Source: Gongronella butleri
Lineage: Eukaryota; Mucoromycota; Mucoromycetes; Mucorales; Cunninghamellaceae
Direction of reading: 5' to 3'
NCBI GenBank assembly: GCA_025201375.1
Contig: JAIWZP010000015.1
Location: 62,001 to 126,000, forward strand
DNA: 64,000 bases
Made by a program: the position numbers and the translations under genes. How positions within the stretch are numbered: position 1 is the stretch's first letter; every line of letters starts with the position of its first letter. Below, in pieces: positions 1-11,826 of this stretch. Below the pieces are notes generated by a model, which was given only the letters and a program-made list of their open reading frames with translations, was not told the origin of the DNA and did not search any database.

Positions 1-960
1 AAAAAAAAAACACCGAGAAACGTCGTGGAAGTGTTGGTAAGGTGCTGTTTTTAACCTTTTTGCTGTGATGCGCGTGATTCAATACAGTAAAAAAAGTCTA
101 GAAAAAGGATACTGTATGCTAAACAAACCGACGGCATTTGGATCGGATGGCCCCCAACATTGGTCGACATTCTGGACGTGAAAAGTGTTCAAATATCCAT
201 TTGCCGATGAAATGGCCTTTTGCCGCGATTTAGCGGAAAAAGCGCATGATGTATGGAAAGTTAATTTTTACGCATTTTTTTATTTTGCAAATGCATTTTT
301 GTGTGCTGACCGCTGAGGTGGCTGGTGGGCTGTAGGCTGGTGAAATGATCAACGCAAAAAAAAAAGTTCAAAACTCAAGCTAGCGCGCTGCAAGTCATCC
401 CATTTGATGATTTGCTCCACAGTTTATTAGTAAAACTGCAGTAAAAATTGAGGGTCCACTAGACCTTTGTCGAGCATATCGCGATCAAAGATTTTGATGA
501 AAAAGTGAATTTTCTCTGCGAGTTTTAGCCATCCATAGGTGAAACTGGTTTCATTCGATTGAGTTCCAACTGGTGCTTTCGACATGTTAAAAGCACCGTG
601 CACTGTCTAGTCCGCTGTTGAGAGCATCGAGGTTGAAATTTTTTGAAATTTGAACGGGTTTCACAAGCGTACAAAGTTCACGCATCAAGCGAACAAACAA
701 TTTGGAAATGATGATCGAGCGCGTTTCTTTCGAATGGCGCCAGCTTCATCCCGACCCACAAAATATATCGAGAGCCACTGCAGAATTTGTGAAAATATCG
801 ATATTTTGGATTTATCTGCACAGAGACTCAACGGACCTCTAATTTTCGACACCATGTTAAAAAAAAAAAAAACGCAACGAAATGGCCTAATGAAACAGTT
901 TTGGAGGCAAGCTATTACAGTAACCCCGAAAAACGAAAAAAAAAAAAACGCGTAAATGAT
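1..960. repeat. R1 dispersed repeat, module A (copy a)
   Basis: Non-coding, AT-rich sequence. The stretch from about 440 to 830 matches, with many substitutions and small indels, the stretches at 19200-19570 plus 20607-20720. The part at 450-530 also matches 57490-57570. Shared landmarks are a 'TTGTCGAGCA.ATCGCGA' block, a GCAAGC/GCGAAC-AAACAATTT block and a 'GAATTTG..AAAATAT' block. Copy a is uninterrupted at the place where the 19.2-kb copy carries a foldback element, so it acts as the empty site. Three TACAGTA/TACTGTA 7-mers lie here (83, 110, 916). No reading frame is convincing. Confidence 0.7.
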
Positions 961-2100
961 GTATTTTGCCTCGCGTTTCCACTGCCACACCTGAATCTCG
1001 AGGTTCCTCAAGACTGAGTAATCCGTTTTGCGAAAAAAGTTTTGGAATCATCAAAGTTTTGGGTCGAGTATCCACTGGTCTGAATTTGGCGTCATATCGT
1101 CAAGCATGTCGCGAGGAACGCGTAAAAGATTATTTGGTGCTGGGGTCTCACTAGCAAACACGAATCTCGAGATTTCTCGAGACGGAGTGATCCAATTCGC
1201 GAAAAAAATTAACACAGTTGGTGAAATGGGTTCACCATCAACTGGTCCAAATTTGGGGCAAGATGATCCGTTTCTGATGAAGCGCCAACTTCATAGGCGT
1301 AAAGGGGTAAAAACACCAGCATTTGGTCTCGTACCGCGGTAACGGCTGAGCGCTCCGACGCGTGGGTCACCTCAAATGAATCAGCGGGCAAACGCGGTGA
1401 AAGCGATTAAGATTTGGGGACATCGCGTCGAGTTCTCCGCGATTTAACTTTCAGGAATCATTTTGACCCTAATTTGGCCCTGAAATTACGCAAAATGCAT
1501 TTTCTCAAGATTGAGTGATCCGAATTCTGTAAAACCTTGGAATCGCTGGAATTTTGTGTTCAACATTCTCTAGCTCAAATATAGGACCCGATGAACAAGA
1601 TCTGGAGGAAGCGCCCGGCAAAAAGGGGTAAGGTCTTTTCCATTTTGGTAGCGTGCGCGACAACGGTCCAACGTATCGACGCGTGCATCATCTCAAATGA
1701 ATCAGTGTTCAAAAGCGGTAAAAGTGCTTGTTGTTTGGAGAGATTGTGTTGAGATCTCGTGGAGTTAGCTATCAGAGGTCGTTTTTGCCTTGATTTTATG
1801 CAAAGTGCAGTTCCTCAGGACTGAGTGATCCAATCTCTGACAAATCTTCACATCGTCGGATTTTCCTGTTCAGCGTCCTCTAGTTCAAACATGGGACCGG
1901 ATGAACAAGATCCGAAGGACCACCCGGCCAAAGAGAAAAAATATCTTTTCCATTCAGTTTGGGAGTTTGTCCATGGAAGAATTGACGCCAACGTACCATC
2001 GGTTTGGTCATCCGCTTTCTATGACACAATGAAAGATATGAAAAGTTTTATTCATGCACAAAGAGAAATCAGGGTGAAAAGGGATGGGGGAAGAAGAGGA
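960..2100. repeat. R1 repeat, tandem module B (copy a)
   Basis: At least four degenerate units follow one another. Each opens with a 'CTGAGTGATCC' block (near 1014, 1186, 1514 and 1822, spacing about 170-330 bp). Each continues with a Lys/Asn-rich A-tract, a 'GATGAACAAG' or 'GGACCAGATG' block, and an 'ACGCGTG..TCACCTCAAATGAATC' block ending in 'AAACGCGGTAAAAGCG'. The same order of blocks recurs at 34060-34680 and 57560-58980. The open frames inside do not agree between units, so I read this as decayed non-coding repeat. Confidence 0.75.
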
Positions 2101-2107
2101 GGTTCAT

Positions 2108-4748
2108 TTAGACACCAGGCTCTTGTTGCAGGCCAAAGACTTCGAGCGCGACCATCATATCGATGTTCAATTGGCCCTGGTCGGTCTTGAGGTCATCGAA
2201 TTCCATCTTGATGGTGCTGACATAGCCATTGGTTGCTGGGGAGGCGGCGGTGGATGAGCAGGTTGGAACGTCGTCGTCCTGTTCCATCTCGGTCACCTGC
2301 GAGACGGGGACAAACACGCGGTCCTCGGGGTCAATGTGTTCTGGCGGCATTGTCGCCTGGTGGCGCTTTAGGCAATAAATCGTGTAGCGGATCTTTGGTG
2401 CTGGATTGGACGCGCCCATGATGGATGGTGACGTGGATGATGATGTCGCTTCGTGGTCACCGCGCTGCGCCACCGAGGATGGTCCGTCGCGCTGCAGATC
2501 AAAGCGGCAATGAAGCTGTTTGATCAAAAATAGAGAAAACATAAGCATGATCCAATGACAATTGGCGTTTTTTTTTTTTTTTTTTTTTTTGGTGTCTTGC
2601 CTGGTAGTCTCCGAGACACAAGGACGTGGAAGTGGTGCTTGTGGTGCTGATGGATGTGTTTTGGCTTGCCGTGGTCATGTGTGCGTCGTGGTGTGCCTGT
2701 GGCTGTGACGACGACGCGCATGAGGAAGCCGATGGGCGGCGGACGGCGGTGGCCTCCACGCGAACGCGATACCAATGGCCAAGGACGTGTTCCGAGTCCG
2801 AGTAGACAAACTTGCGCCACGCCGGCGTGGTGATTTCGCGCGTCTGCGTGTGTGATGATGCTGTGGATGTGCGATTGCCGATTTCCAGGGTATGCACGGC
2901 TCCTGTGGGTGGACTGTCTGCCGACGTCGCGTCGGTAGCGGCTTTCCCGACGGCATTGGTTTCGACAGGGTGATCCGATGGCTCTGCGTCCTGCGAATTG
3001 ATGAATTCCATGATGGCATCGTCATCGTCTTGCAAATCGGCAAATTCACTGTCCGAGTCGTCGTTGGACGCGTCGATGGCGGCATTGGAGGTATGTGTGT
3101 GGCTGGGCTCGAGAGTGACGGGTTGCCAAGAGTCTGTGTGTGATGAAAATGGGCAGTCGAGGACGACGGACGCGCAAAAGCGAGTACGTGGTGTGCCAAG
3201 TAGAATGCGGCGGCGTTTTTCCTTCTCCGTAGTGGCTCCATCGACATCAAAATACTCATTGAGGGCATTGTGGCGGTCAGTTGTATCCTCGGGTTGCGGT
3301 GGGGCCAATTTCTTGTTGTAAATTGGGATTGCGGAAGCGGGCATGGTGGGTGAGGATGAGGATGAGGAGGTGGAGCGCTGTGTTTGGCGGTCGAATGCTG
3401 GGTACAGGAGGCGATCGAGGGATTCACGCTGCCAGAGCGCACGGAAGACGACGGTTTCATCAACAATGCCATCCTGGCGCACCATGGTCAGCTGATCAAA
3501 GGACATGTTGCTGTAGATGACGGTGGTGCGCAGCAGGTACGAGAGGATGGTGGCCTTGTCCAAGATGCCGCCGGATGACGCGTCGGCCACGAGTTTTTCA
3601 AATGGCACGCACGCCGAGAAGCTGAGACGCGTCAATGCGCGCTTTTGCGGCGGCGATGACAAGGTGGTCGATTCCCCGAGCAGATCCTCGGACGGGATGC
3701 GCTTTCTCTTGCGTTGGTTGGAGAAGCGGACGTCTGATGCGGTGATTTGGTGACGATTCTGTTTGGGTGAGGCGATGGCGGGCAGGCGATTGATAAAGCC
3801 GGAAAGGCGCTTGCGTTCCTGGTCGATGGGGCCCGTTTGAGTCCATGTGATCTTGCCAATGGAGTGCATGAATGCAATGAGGACCTCACGCAGTAGACAA
3901 TAGCGCTCGTATTCGCAGCTGACAAAGAGAAGATCGGCACTGAGGATGTCGGACATGTAATCGACAGGCAAACGGGCAAGAAGTGCAGGATGTTGAGGGC
4001 CATTTCGAAGCAAGAGTAAAAGGGCGGCGTCGCGCAATTGGTGGTAGGCGCGGTGGTCGCGTGGCAATTGGCAGATGATCTCGAGATCGCGATTGACGGA
4101 TTCCATTGTCAATTGCCGGTCCTTGTACCTGTCGAGACATGCGTCCACTAATGCGTCCAAATCAAACAAGATGGCCATGCAAAGCACGCGAAGCGTGTGT
4201 TCATCCTCCAGCGTGTCCATCAGCGCAGCGCGTTGCATCGAATACAGCCACCGCAAGACAAATCGCACGTGTGTCGAAAGAATATGTTGCGAACCCGCGT
4301 CGCCACCATTGCCGTTGCCTTCATTCGTCCCCGACGTGTGCGCTGCTTCTTCTTCAGCCACCGTCGTCATCGGCTTTTGCCATTGTCGCCGGATAATGTG
4401 CTGAAGCGGCGCCATCACGAATCCTCGACGCGTCATCGCGTCAATCAGGTCGATCGTCAGATGAAGCGTGGCCACATGGCCCTGAGCAGGAGCCCCGGCC
4501 TTGTCGCCTTGCTGAGAGGATGTAGGTGTCGACGATGCTGCGGAAGACGTGCGTGACAAGGACGAAGCGGTGGGAATCCGGTGTGTGTTGTTCAACAAGT
4601 GTCGAAAAAAGGGCGACTGGGCAACCATCGCCTTGTGCACACTGAAGCTCATGGTGAATGGGAAAGCAGAGTGGTAAAACGCAAGCGACAGATCGCTAAA
4701 CAGCGACTTGTCAAACATGTTGTCGAGAATATGCTCTTCCAGGCCCAT
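2108..4748 (-). CDS. BTB/POZ (and BACK-like) domain protein
   Basis: Two exons, 2601-4748 and 2108-2515, give 851 aa. A BTB/POZ fold is suggested near residues 10-170: an F-S-D-L-S-L strand, 'SVHKAMVAQSPFFRHLL', then a Ser/Gly-rich insert, then helices with 'VRFVLRWLYS'. A helical BACK-like stretch follows. After a basic Ser-rich linker comes a C-terminal beta-rich region with an Asp/Glu-rich loop. BTB proteins are usually Cul3 adaptors or scaffolds; the partner cannot be told here. The 85-nt intron (2516-2600) has a GC donor (CAG|GCAAGA) and a CAG acceptor, and contains a 24-nt T run on the plus strand. The start is the first ATG giving the BTB motif; an upstream non-ATG extension is low complexity. 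Domain call is moderately sure, function unknown. Confidence 0.8.
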
Positions 4749-6223
4749 GTTGAAAAAAAAAAAAATGAAAACAAAAGGAGCACAGAAAGAGAGGCACAGA
4801 AAAAAAAAAAACACGCCCAATGTATGCTGCGATTTGAAACACCGCTTTTGGAAAATAGCAAAAACTGGCCAATCCGGGTTTCTTGCCTGACAATGTCTCA
4901 CTGCTGGCGCGCTGACTTGTTTGAACCGACGAATTCCAACGTTTCTCGTTCAAACGAGCCTACCCTTGAGGCGCTACACCCACTGGATGGTGCACAATCG
5001 CGATTTTTGAAAATGACGGATTTTCCAAGGGGGTCAGTCGAGGATTTGAAAATTGAAAATTTTGAGTTCTCTATTCGCCACACCATTCACACTCATGGTC
5101 ATCACACGTCGTTCACCGACGAAAATGGTCTAAAAACCCGGAGCCTATTGGCTGGTTTCGACGGAAAGTGCAATTTTCTTTTTATTTTCGCCACAAGGCT
5201 AACTCGACGAAAAATAATCGCTCGGTCTCGAAACGCGGATCACAAGGAATAGTACGGACTGCTGCGTATGTGGATATCGATGATCACTACAAAAACGTGT
5301 TCCAGGCAGAATTGATGCGTGCAAACCGTTTGCTGGGAAAGTTTGACGCGTGATAAATCGCGTCAGTCATCGAATTACACGCATCTGTTCTCAATCAAAT
5401 TCATGCCTCTGGCCTACCTCTTGCTAGTTGACGCGTCGGCGCCGCTTTTCGGGCGTTTCTTCCGGTGCAATTCGCCTTTGAAATTAAGTGCAAAATTGCA
5501 CATTGCTCGTCAACGAGCCAATAGATCCCGCTCCTTTTTGGCCTTTTTCGTGGTTTCTCCGTGTGATGTTTCTTTGTGTACACGTTTGGATCAATTCAGG
5601 CGACGTCATTTTTCGATTTTTGTTTTGGAGCTCGCCATGGCTGATTTCATATTTTGCGTGTGTGGCGCTCCATGGCAATGCGATCGCTGCAAATCAAGTT
5701 CCAAGCGGTGTTTCTAGCTTGCCAGATCACGTCAAGACTTGTTTTGGGGTCATGTATTGTGTTTTTGGCGAGTTTCATGCATTATCTTCAAAAAGGACAA
5801 CATTTTATGTATTGTTCCCGTTGAACTTGTCCAGTGATTGCAGCCTTAAGCCACTGGATGATCAAGATCGAAAGTGATCGATTTCAGGCTTTGGCGGGCC
5901 ATCGGCTCGTGCATTATTTTTTTTTAGGAAACAATTCTGATTTTCTTATTTTCAATCTGATTTTCTCGAATGTTTTTCCTTTAGAATTGAAACTTGGAGG
6001 GATGTCTTCAACTACCACGAGACAGATGTGGCCCAAATATAAAAAAAATTAGCTCCTTGGAACGTGAGAAATGGGCGATATGGAAGAGATTTTGCGATTT
6101 TTGAGCATTGGTCACTAAATCCAAGTTAATTTGCGGTTTCTGAGCAGGCGATATGAGCACCAAGTCACAAAAGAGCAGAATGAGTCAAGGCAGGTTGTCA
6201 GTCCCTTCTCTTTTTCATAAAAG
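4749..6223. other. Intergenic: promoters plus repeat R2
   Basis: This divergent intergenic region separates the BTB gene from the unknown gene at 6224. It contains A-runs just upstream of the BTB start, one copy of dispersed repeat R2 (4931-5720), and nothing I can identify from 5720 to 6223. ORFs seen here are repeat shadows. Confidence 0.6.
4931..5720 (+). repeat. R2 dispersed repeat, copy 1
   Basis: Matches 32220-32950 in the same orientation over about 700 bp, and a fragment at 44225-44345 in reverse orientation. Shared blocks include 'CACTGGATGG', 'GTTCACCGACGAAAATGG', 'ACTCGACGAAAAAT', 'GACGCGTGATAAA.CGCGTCAG' and 'AAAATTGCACATTGCTCGTC'. Divergence is roughly one third. Differences between copies fall about equally on all three codon positions of the longest frame, so the repeat is not evolving as coding DNA. 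Confidence 0.75.
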
Positions 6224-7404
6224 ATGCCGCGTGTTCACTTGCTGGATGCCGCTGACGACGCCACTGACATGCGTCAAGAGCTGTACAGCGAGTTTGCTGT
6301 GCATGGACACGACTACAGGATATGCTCGCCCAGTGAGGCCATTTTTCAGGCGGAACAGATGACGTCTGTGCCTGCCGCACGCAGTGACGGCGACTATTCG
6401 TCCTTGATGTCGATTCCCGGCTCATTTTCCCTCGTGAATGCCGCGCTGCAGCTTCCGTTTGTCGATTTTCCTCAGCACGTGTGGGCGCTGCCCGCTGCCA
6501 ACGAAGCGCCCATGTCTGTGTGCATGAATTCCATCATCAAATATGCCCTGATCGCGTTTCATATGCTTTGTCACCATCCATCCACGGACAATTTCACCGC
6601 AAGCGCCTTTTTTAGCATTGTTGCGCCTGCCTTGGACGCCTTTGGTAGCGTCTCGGGCCTCTTTCAACTTGATTGGTGAGAAAAAAAAAAGGCAAAAAAA
6701 AGGCGAACGACACGCTAATTTCACCTTTTTTCCCCCCACAAATTCAGGGTCAATGGTGTTGGTTTTGCGCGTGCCACCAGTGGTCCCATGGAAACCGTAT
6801 TCTTGCCCACCGCTGGGTAAGATACATTACGAGCGTTTCGATTCTTTTTTTCTTTTTTTGCTCGCGTGATGCTCTGTTTGGCTTTTTTTTTTTTTTTTTT
6901 TTTTTTTTTAGCGGCTCGCCATTTTTGGTGCAGGTGCAGCGTGCGGAGCGAGTGCTGCGGCGCAGCATGGCGGCGTACGAATTTGGTAGCGCGAGCCGGT
7001 TCATGCAGCTCAAGAAATTCATTCTCCAATGGCGCGATGCCGACTTGTCGCTGCATGCGCTTCATGTGCGCGATGCGCATTCCTCTGATCTGGACAAATG
7101 TTACACTTGCCAGGTACCCTGCGCGTGGGATCAGTGCTTTAACATGTTCAGTGTCTTTGGATTGCTTGCGACATTGCTGGTAAAACGCGCTTTTCCCCCT
7201 CTATTTTCCCTCTCATTTTGATGATGGCCCATTTTGTTTTATTTTCTTTAGTTGGGCTTGCAGGAAAATAGCGAGACGGAGGAGCTGCATGCACGCGAAG
7301 CCGCTGGCCTGGATCACTTTGATGGTGCCACGGTCCAAATCGCGTTTCTTGACCGAAGCGCGTCGCCCGCGCCTTTTGGCAGCCCTGTTGTACCCCATGA
7401 TTAA
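6224..7404 (+). CDS. Unrecognised protein, 313 aa
   Basis: Four exons: 6224-6675, 6748-6816, 6912-7179, 7252-7404. Splice phases join cleanly and give one 313-aa frame, so the gene is very likely real, but I do not recognise the family. Visible features are a helical N-terminal half, a basic amphipathic stretch ('RAERVLRRSMAAYEFGSASR'), a Cys cluster (CYTCQVPCAWDQC, near residues 231-243) that could bind metal or form disulfides, and a short hydrophobic run (FSVFGLLATLLLGL) near residue 250. There is no signal peptide. Introns carry long T-runs before the acceptor. It is convergent with UPF1 (463 bp apart). An upstream ATG at 6153 is in another frame. Confidence 0.7.
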
Positions 7405-7867
7405 TCTGGAATTGGCTCTCACCACGTCTCCATGTCCTCATTTTTACTCTCTGTCTCTCAATTGACTGAATCATCGCATAAAAATGTCATTTTGACGTGA
7501 CAGTGGATTGTTCAAAAAATAAAATGGCTTTATGACGCAAAACAAAGCTACGGCAAAAAAGTGGGGCAGACCACAAGAAGGGGGACGGCCACGAGCGAAC
7601 ATTTGCGAGCCAATTGGGCCAGAGCAAGCAAAAAATAAGAAAAAACGTGAGAAAATAAAGACGCGCGTTTGGAAAGCCAATGCTGAGAGGGCATGGCGTC
7701 TCCTGCGACGGAATGGGGGAGGGGTAAGAGGGGGGAATCTGTCCGAAGAGCAGAAAATGAGTAGACAAAAAAAGAAATAAAGAGAGAAGAGAGCAAGATT
7801 CCCGGATCGCAAGATGTAAGCAGCGTCATGCGAGTTTTGTCTTTTTTTGATGCCATCAACCAAAGGA
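7405..7867. other. Convergent 3' intergenic region
   Basis: 463 bp between the ends of the unknown gene and UPF1. It is A/G-rich on the plus strand and must carry both 3' ends. An AATAAAATGG stretch near 7517 could serve the plus-strand gene as a polyadenylation signal. No gene or repeat seen. Confidence 0.5.
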
Positions 7868-10800
7868 TCAATACTGGGTGTATGCCTGGCTGGCTTGGCT
7901 GCGCATGTCGAAATCCTGACTAAGGACGCTTGCGACATCTTGCGACTTGTAGTCGTCAAAGGCAAAAGAATCCTGGCTCATGAGGAAGCTCTGGTTGCCA
8001 TTGACGCCCGCATTGGCGCCGGGTGAGGCATTGGCCTGCGTGGCGAGGTCGGCCATCATGCGCAGACGGTCGCTTTGCGAAAGAGCAAGACCCGTGGACG
8101 ATTGGCTCCCATAGAGTGATTGCGACGAGATGGACGACGCGCCCCAGCCGAGCGAGTGATTGGCAAAGGTGGACATGCCAGGGATATAGCGCGACTGGCT
8201 GGCGCCGGGCTCCAGAGACTGCTTGTAATTTTTGCGGTTTGCCACGCTCGATTGCGACAAGTCTTGGGTGAATGGACCGGTCGCCGATGGCAAAAAGGGA
8301 ATACTAATTTGCGACGATGGCAACGACCCCATGTCCGACGGAATGTAACCCACAGGATCGTGTGTATGCATGTATGTCTGCCCAAAGGCGCGATGACCAC
8401 GGCGCGCTAAAGAAAAGAAAAAACGACGATGAGATTCGCGGAAATGGACGTTGTTTCCTAGGCAAAGTGGCAAGGGTGCCCCCAATTCCACTCTCACTTA
8501 TTTTTTTAAAATATTTACCTTCGGATGCAGCGGGGGCTCTTGCAAAGTGTTCATTGGCGTCGACGGTGTGGGCGAGTCCTTGTCTGAATTTGTCGTCCTT
8601 GTTGTAGGATTTGCGGGGACGATTGAATTGGATCATGGAGACGCGGAGGTTGCTGAGTGCGCCGTCGACGAGACACGTCTTTTCCTTGTAATGGACGAGC
8701 AAGTGGTGCCACAATGGGTGTCTGCTGAGGATTTTCGGGTTGCCGAGGATGACAATGCCGTATTTTGCGCGAGTGAGTGCGACGTTGAGACGGCGTGGAT
8801 CGCTGAGGAAGCCAATGCCTTGGTGCTCGTTGGAACGGACGCAGCTGAGGATGATATAATCCTTTTCGCGGCCCTGGAAGGCGTCAACGCTGGCGACCTC
8901 AATGTCTTTGTAGAGATCCTTGCGCAGCGACCCGCTGGATTGCATGTGCTGAACAATGTAGGCACGCTGGCCCTCGTAGGGTGTGACGACACCGATCTGC
9001 GCAGGCAAAATGCCGGCCTTCATGAAGCGAGTCACGACTTTTTCGCAATTGGCGGCCTCCGTGCGATTCAGATAGGACGTGCCGGAGGTGGAGATCTCTT
9101 CGTTGCCCAAATTCACGTAAAACATCATGGGGGTTTCGGGCATGGGCCAGGGGAAATCGACGTGCTTGCGGATTCGTTCTTGCGTGGTGATGCCATTCTG
9201 CAGCGTGCCCTCGTAAAACATGTTGCTGGGGAATTCAGACAGACATGGATGCATGCGGTATTGCACTTGCAGTCGGATGGGCCGGATGCCAAGCGTCACA
9301 AGTCGCTCAAACAACGATTGGCATAACCCAGCGCGTGCCGCCTTTTTGTTCATGATCACAGGGCCCAATTGCTGGTGGTCGCCCACAAGAATCACTTGCT
9401 TGCAACCAAGCACAAGTGGGATGATGCATTCCGGCTCGGACGACTGCGTCGCCTCGTCAATCAGCACCGTGCGGAACTTGTGCTTGCTGACGCGTGGGTC
9501 CCCAGCACCTGCATTTGTACAGCAAATCACATCTGCCGCCTAAAGGGGAATAAGAGGGAAGAAGGAATGAATGGACACGAAAAAAAGCAAAAAAAAAAAA
9601 AAAAAAAAAAAAAACCACCCAATTGACCTCTTTTTTTTTCTCTTTTACCTGCAGAATCTCCTTTTCACACCGACGCTTGAGTGCGCGATACTTGTTCTCG
9701 TCCTGTGCGCTGAGTTCGCCTTGCTCTTGCTTCAATTGGATGAGCTTCTGTAATTCGACGTTGGTGTCGTTGTTGTGGACCTGCTCGTGCAAGGTGAGGA
9801 ACGAGATGGGCGAGTCGAGCGCCTCGCGCGACTTTGCCGTGACGCGCACCACCTTGAGCCCCGTGGTGTGGATCTTTTCCGCGAGCTGGTCGACGGCCAC
9901 GTTGGATGGCGCGCACACCAGCACCTGACCAGGATTCATCTTGGCCAAATGATACACAATCGATGCAGACGTCACCGTCTTGCCTGTGCCTGGCGGACCC
10001 TGGATCAGGCTCAATGGCTTTTGAAGCACAGACTTGACCGCGTACACCTGCGAGTGATTGAGCTCAGGGAGATTCGGCACAGAGAACCTGTTTTCAAAAA
10101 AAAAAAAAAAAAGTGAGACGCTTAAAAGAAAAAGAAAAAGAAAGAAAAGACGCGTCGCAACGCATTCTTTTAGGCCTCGTTTTTACCTTTTTGGCATTTG
10201 CGTCTTGAGAACTTGGGGCTCGACGTCGTGGCCTAGAAGGCGATGATAGATGTAGCCGCTGACACTGGTCTCGTCGACGGCAAAAGTGCGCATGGCATTC
10301 TGCATGCGATCAAAGCTTGTGGATTTCCACACAAAATCGACAGAAAAGTTGTGCGTGCAGCGCGTCGGCACCCTGCTGTTGGATCTGCGCAGCTCCAGCG
10401 CCACCTCGTCGTTGGTGCCTATTAGAAAAAAGTAAAAAAAAGAGAAATTGAGCACGGCGACGCGTCATTTTAAAAAAAAGGAAGCTTACTATCGGGGATC
10501 TTGATCACATGGCCCGAGTCTTCCCAAGCTTCTTGCAATTCGCCGCGGTAGCGCAGCCGCAGTTCGTCGCCGACGGCCAACTTGACTTCGCCCATCTCTA
10601 GCTTGGGGAAATAGAACCAGGCAATGTGCTTTTGATTGAGACCCACGTCCCATCGCACCACAATGTCGTCACACGTCTAATGCAACAATAAAAAAAAATC
10701 AATGGCTCCAATTCGTCAAAAAACAAAGAAAACGGGAGAAAATGCCCAATTTTTCTTTGTGCAATCTGTGCAATTTTACCTGTGCCTCCTTGAGCTTCTT

Positions 10801-11658
10801 GTCATAGTCGGCTTCCATTTTCACGAGGGGGCCAAAGATGTTTTGATACTGGTAGGCGTCCTCGTAGCGTAAAAGAACGGGATGGGGCTCGTCGTCGACC
10901 CCGGGCTTCTCCAGGTCCTCGAGGGTGGCGGAGCCATCGTCTTTCCAGAGATCCTCGAGCTTATTAATCTGCTGCGATGTGATTTGGCGTGCACGCAGCT
11001 GTTCCTGGTCCGAGGGGATCTTGACGAGCCATGTGAGGAAACATCGGTCGTCAATGAGGGGCATCCATTGGGCGGTGTCCCAAGTCATGTCCTTGGACGA
11101 TGGCACGGCCGCACATGGCTGACGACAGAGCAACACCACGACCGTGTCGCTCTTGGCCGGGATGAATCCGAGCAAAAACACGTTTTTGCATCCGCAATTG
11201 TAGCATTCGAGCACGGTTTCGCCCAAAGGTGAGTCTGGATGCAACATGACCTCCTTGTGCTTGGCCCTCACAAGGTGATTGATGATGTGCGAGCCCGATG
11301 TGTTGCCGCGCGAATTGCAAAACCACCTTGAGCACGTCACACACTTGACCACGGACGCCGGCGAGTGGATCCCACAATACTTGCACGCATGCGCAGGCAA
11401 ATCAACCGCATCCGCATCGTCCGCCTCCTCGAATTGGTCCTTTGTGCCTTCGTCGTCGTCGTCGTCGTCATCGTCGTCCTCTTCATCGTCATTGTCATCG
11501 ACATCGTCCGCAAAAGCGCCCTCGCCAAGCGAAAGCGACGCCAACGATAGATCATGTGGCTGCGTCATATCGCTCATGTCGTATTGCGACGCCTGTGTGT
11601 CAGCAGAGTACTCCAGGTACGTAAAGTCGTCTTGTCCAGTGTCTTCAAAGTGATCCAT
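7868..11658 (-). CDS. UPF1: Regulator of nonsense transcripts 1 (ATP-dependent RNA helicase Upf1)
   Basis: Six exons, in coding order: 10780-11658, 10490-10676, 10187-10418, 9649-10087, 8519-9539, 7868-8406; 1098 aa, usual for the family. Upf1 is the cytoplasmic SF1 helicase that drives nonsense-mediated mRNA decay. An acidic N-terminal tail with an Asp run precedes the Cys/His-rich UPF2-binding domain, which starts at C92 (CKYCG, CVTC, CYNCGC). Then come the 1B region, Walker A 'GPPGTGKT' (K about 469), a DEAT Walker B, 'YRMHP' and the Arg motifs of superfamily 1. The last 150 residues hold about twelve SQ/TQ dipeptides, the kind of site phosphorylated by SMG1/PIKK kinases. It is divergent from NUP133 with 168 bp between starts. 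The call is firm. Confidence 0.97.
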
Positions 11659-11826
11659 CACCAAATAATGATATAAAAAAAAAAAAAAAGGAACAAAAGA
11701 AAGAGAAAGAAAAAAAAATGTCCAAATGCGTCCGCCCGCTTTTTTATTTTTCATGTTGGCTAAAAGATTAAAAGCCCGCTTTTCCGTTTCTTGCTCTTCC
11801 CCCTCTCTTTTCTTCATTCTTACCCA
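11659..11826. promoter_or_regulatory. Shared divergent promoter of UPF1 and NUP133
   Basis: The two ATGs lie 168 bp apart on opposite strands, so this interval must hold both core promoters and 5' leaders. It contains a 'CAAATAATGATATAAAAAA' stretch (TATA-like on the plus strand) close to the UPF1 start, followed by A-runs. No further operator is recognisable. Confidence 0.5.

Noticed and set aside
4995..5252. Possible protein shared by R2 copies 1 and 2
   Set aside because: Differences between the copies are spread about equally over the three codon positions, and neither frame has a domain or clean gene structure.
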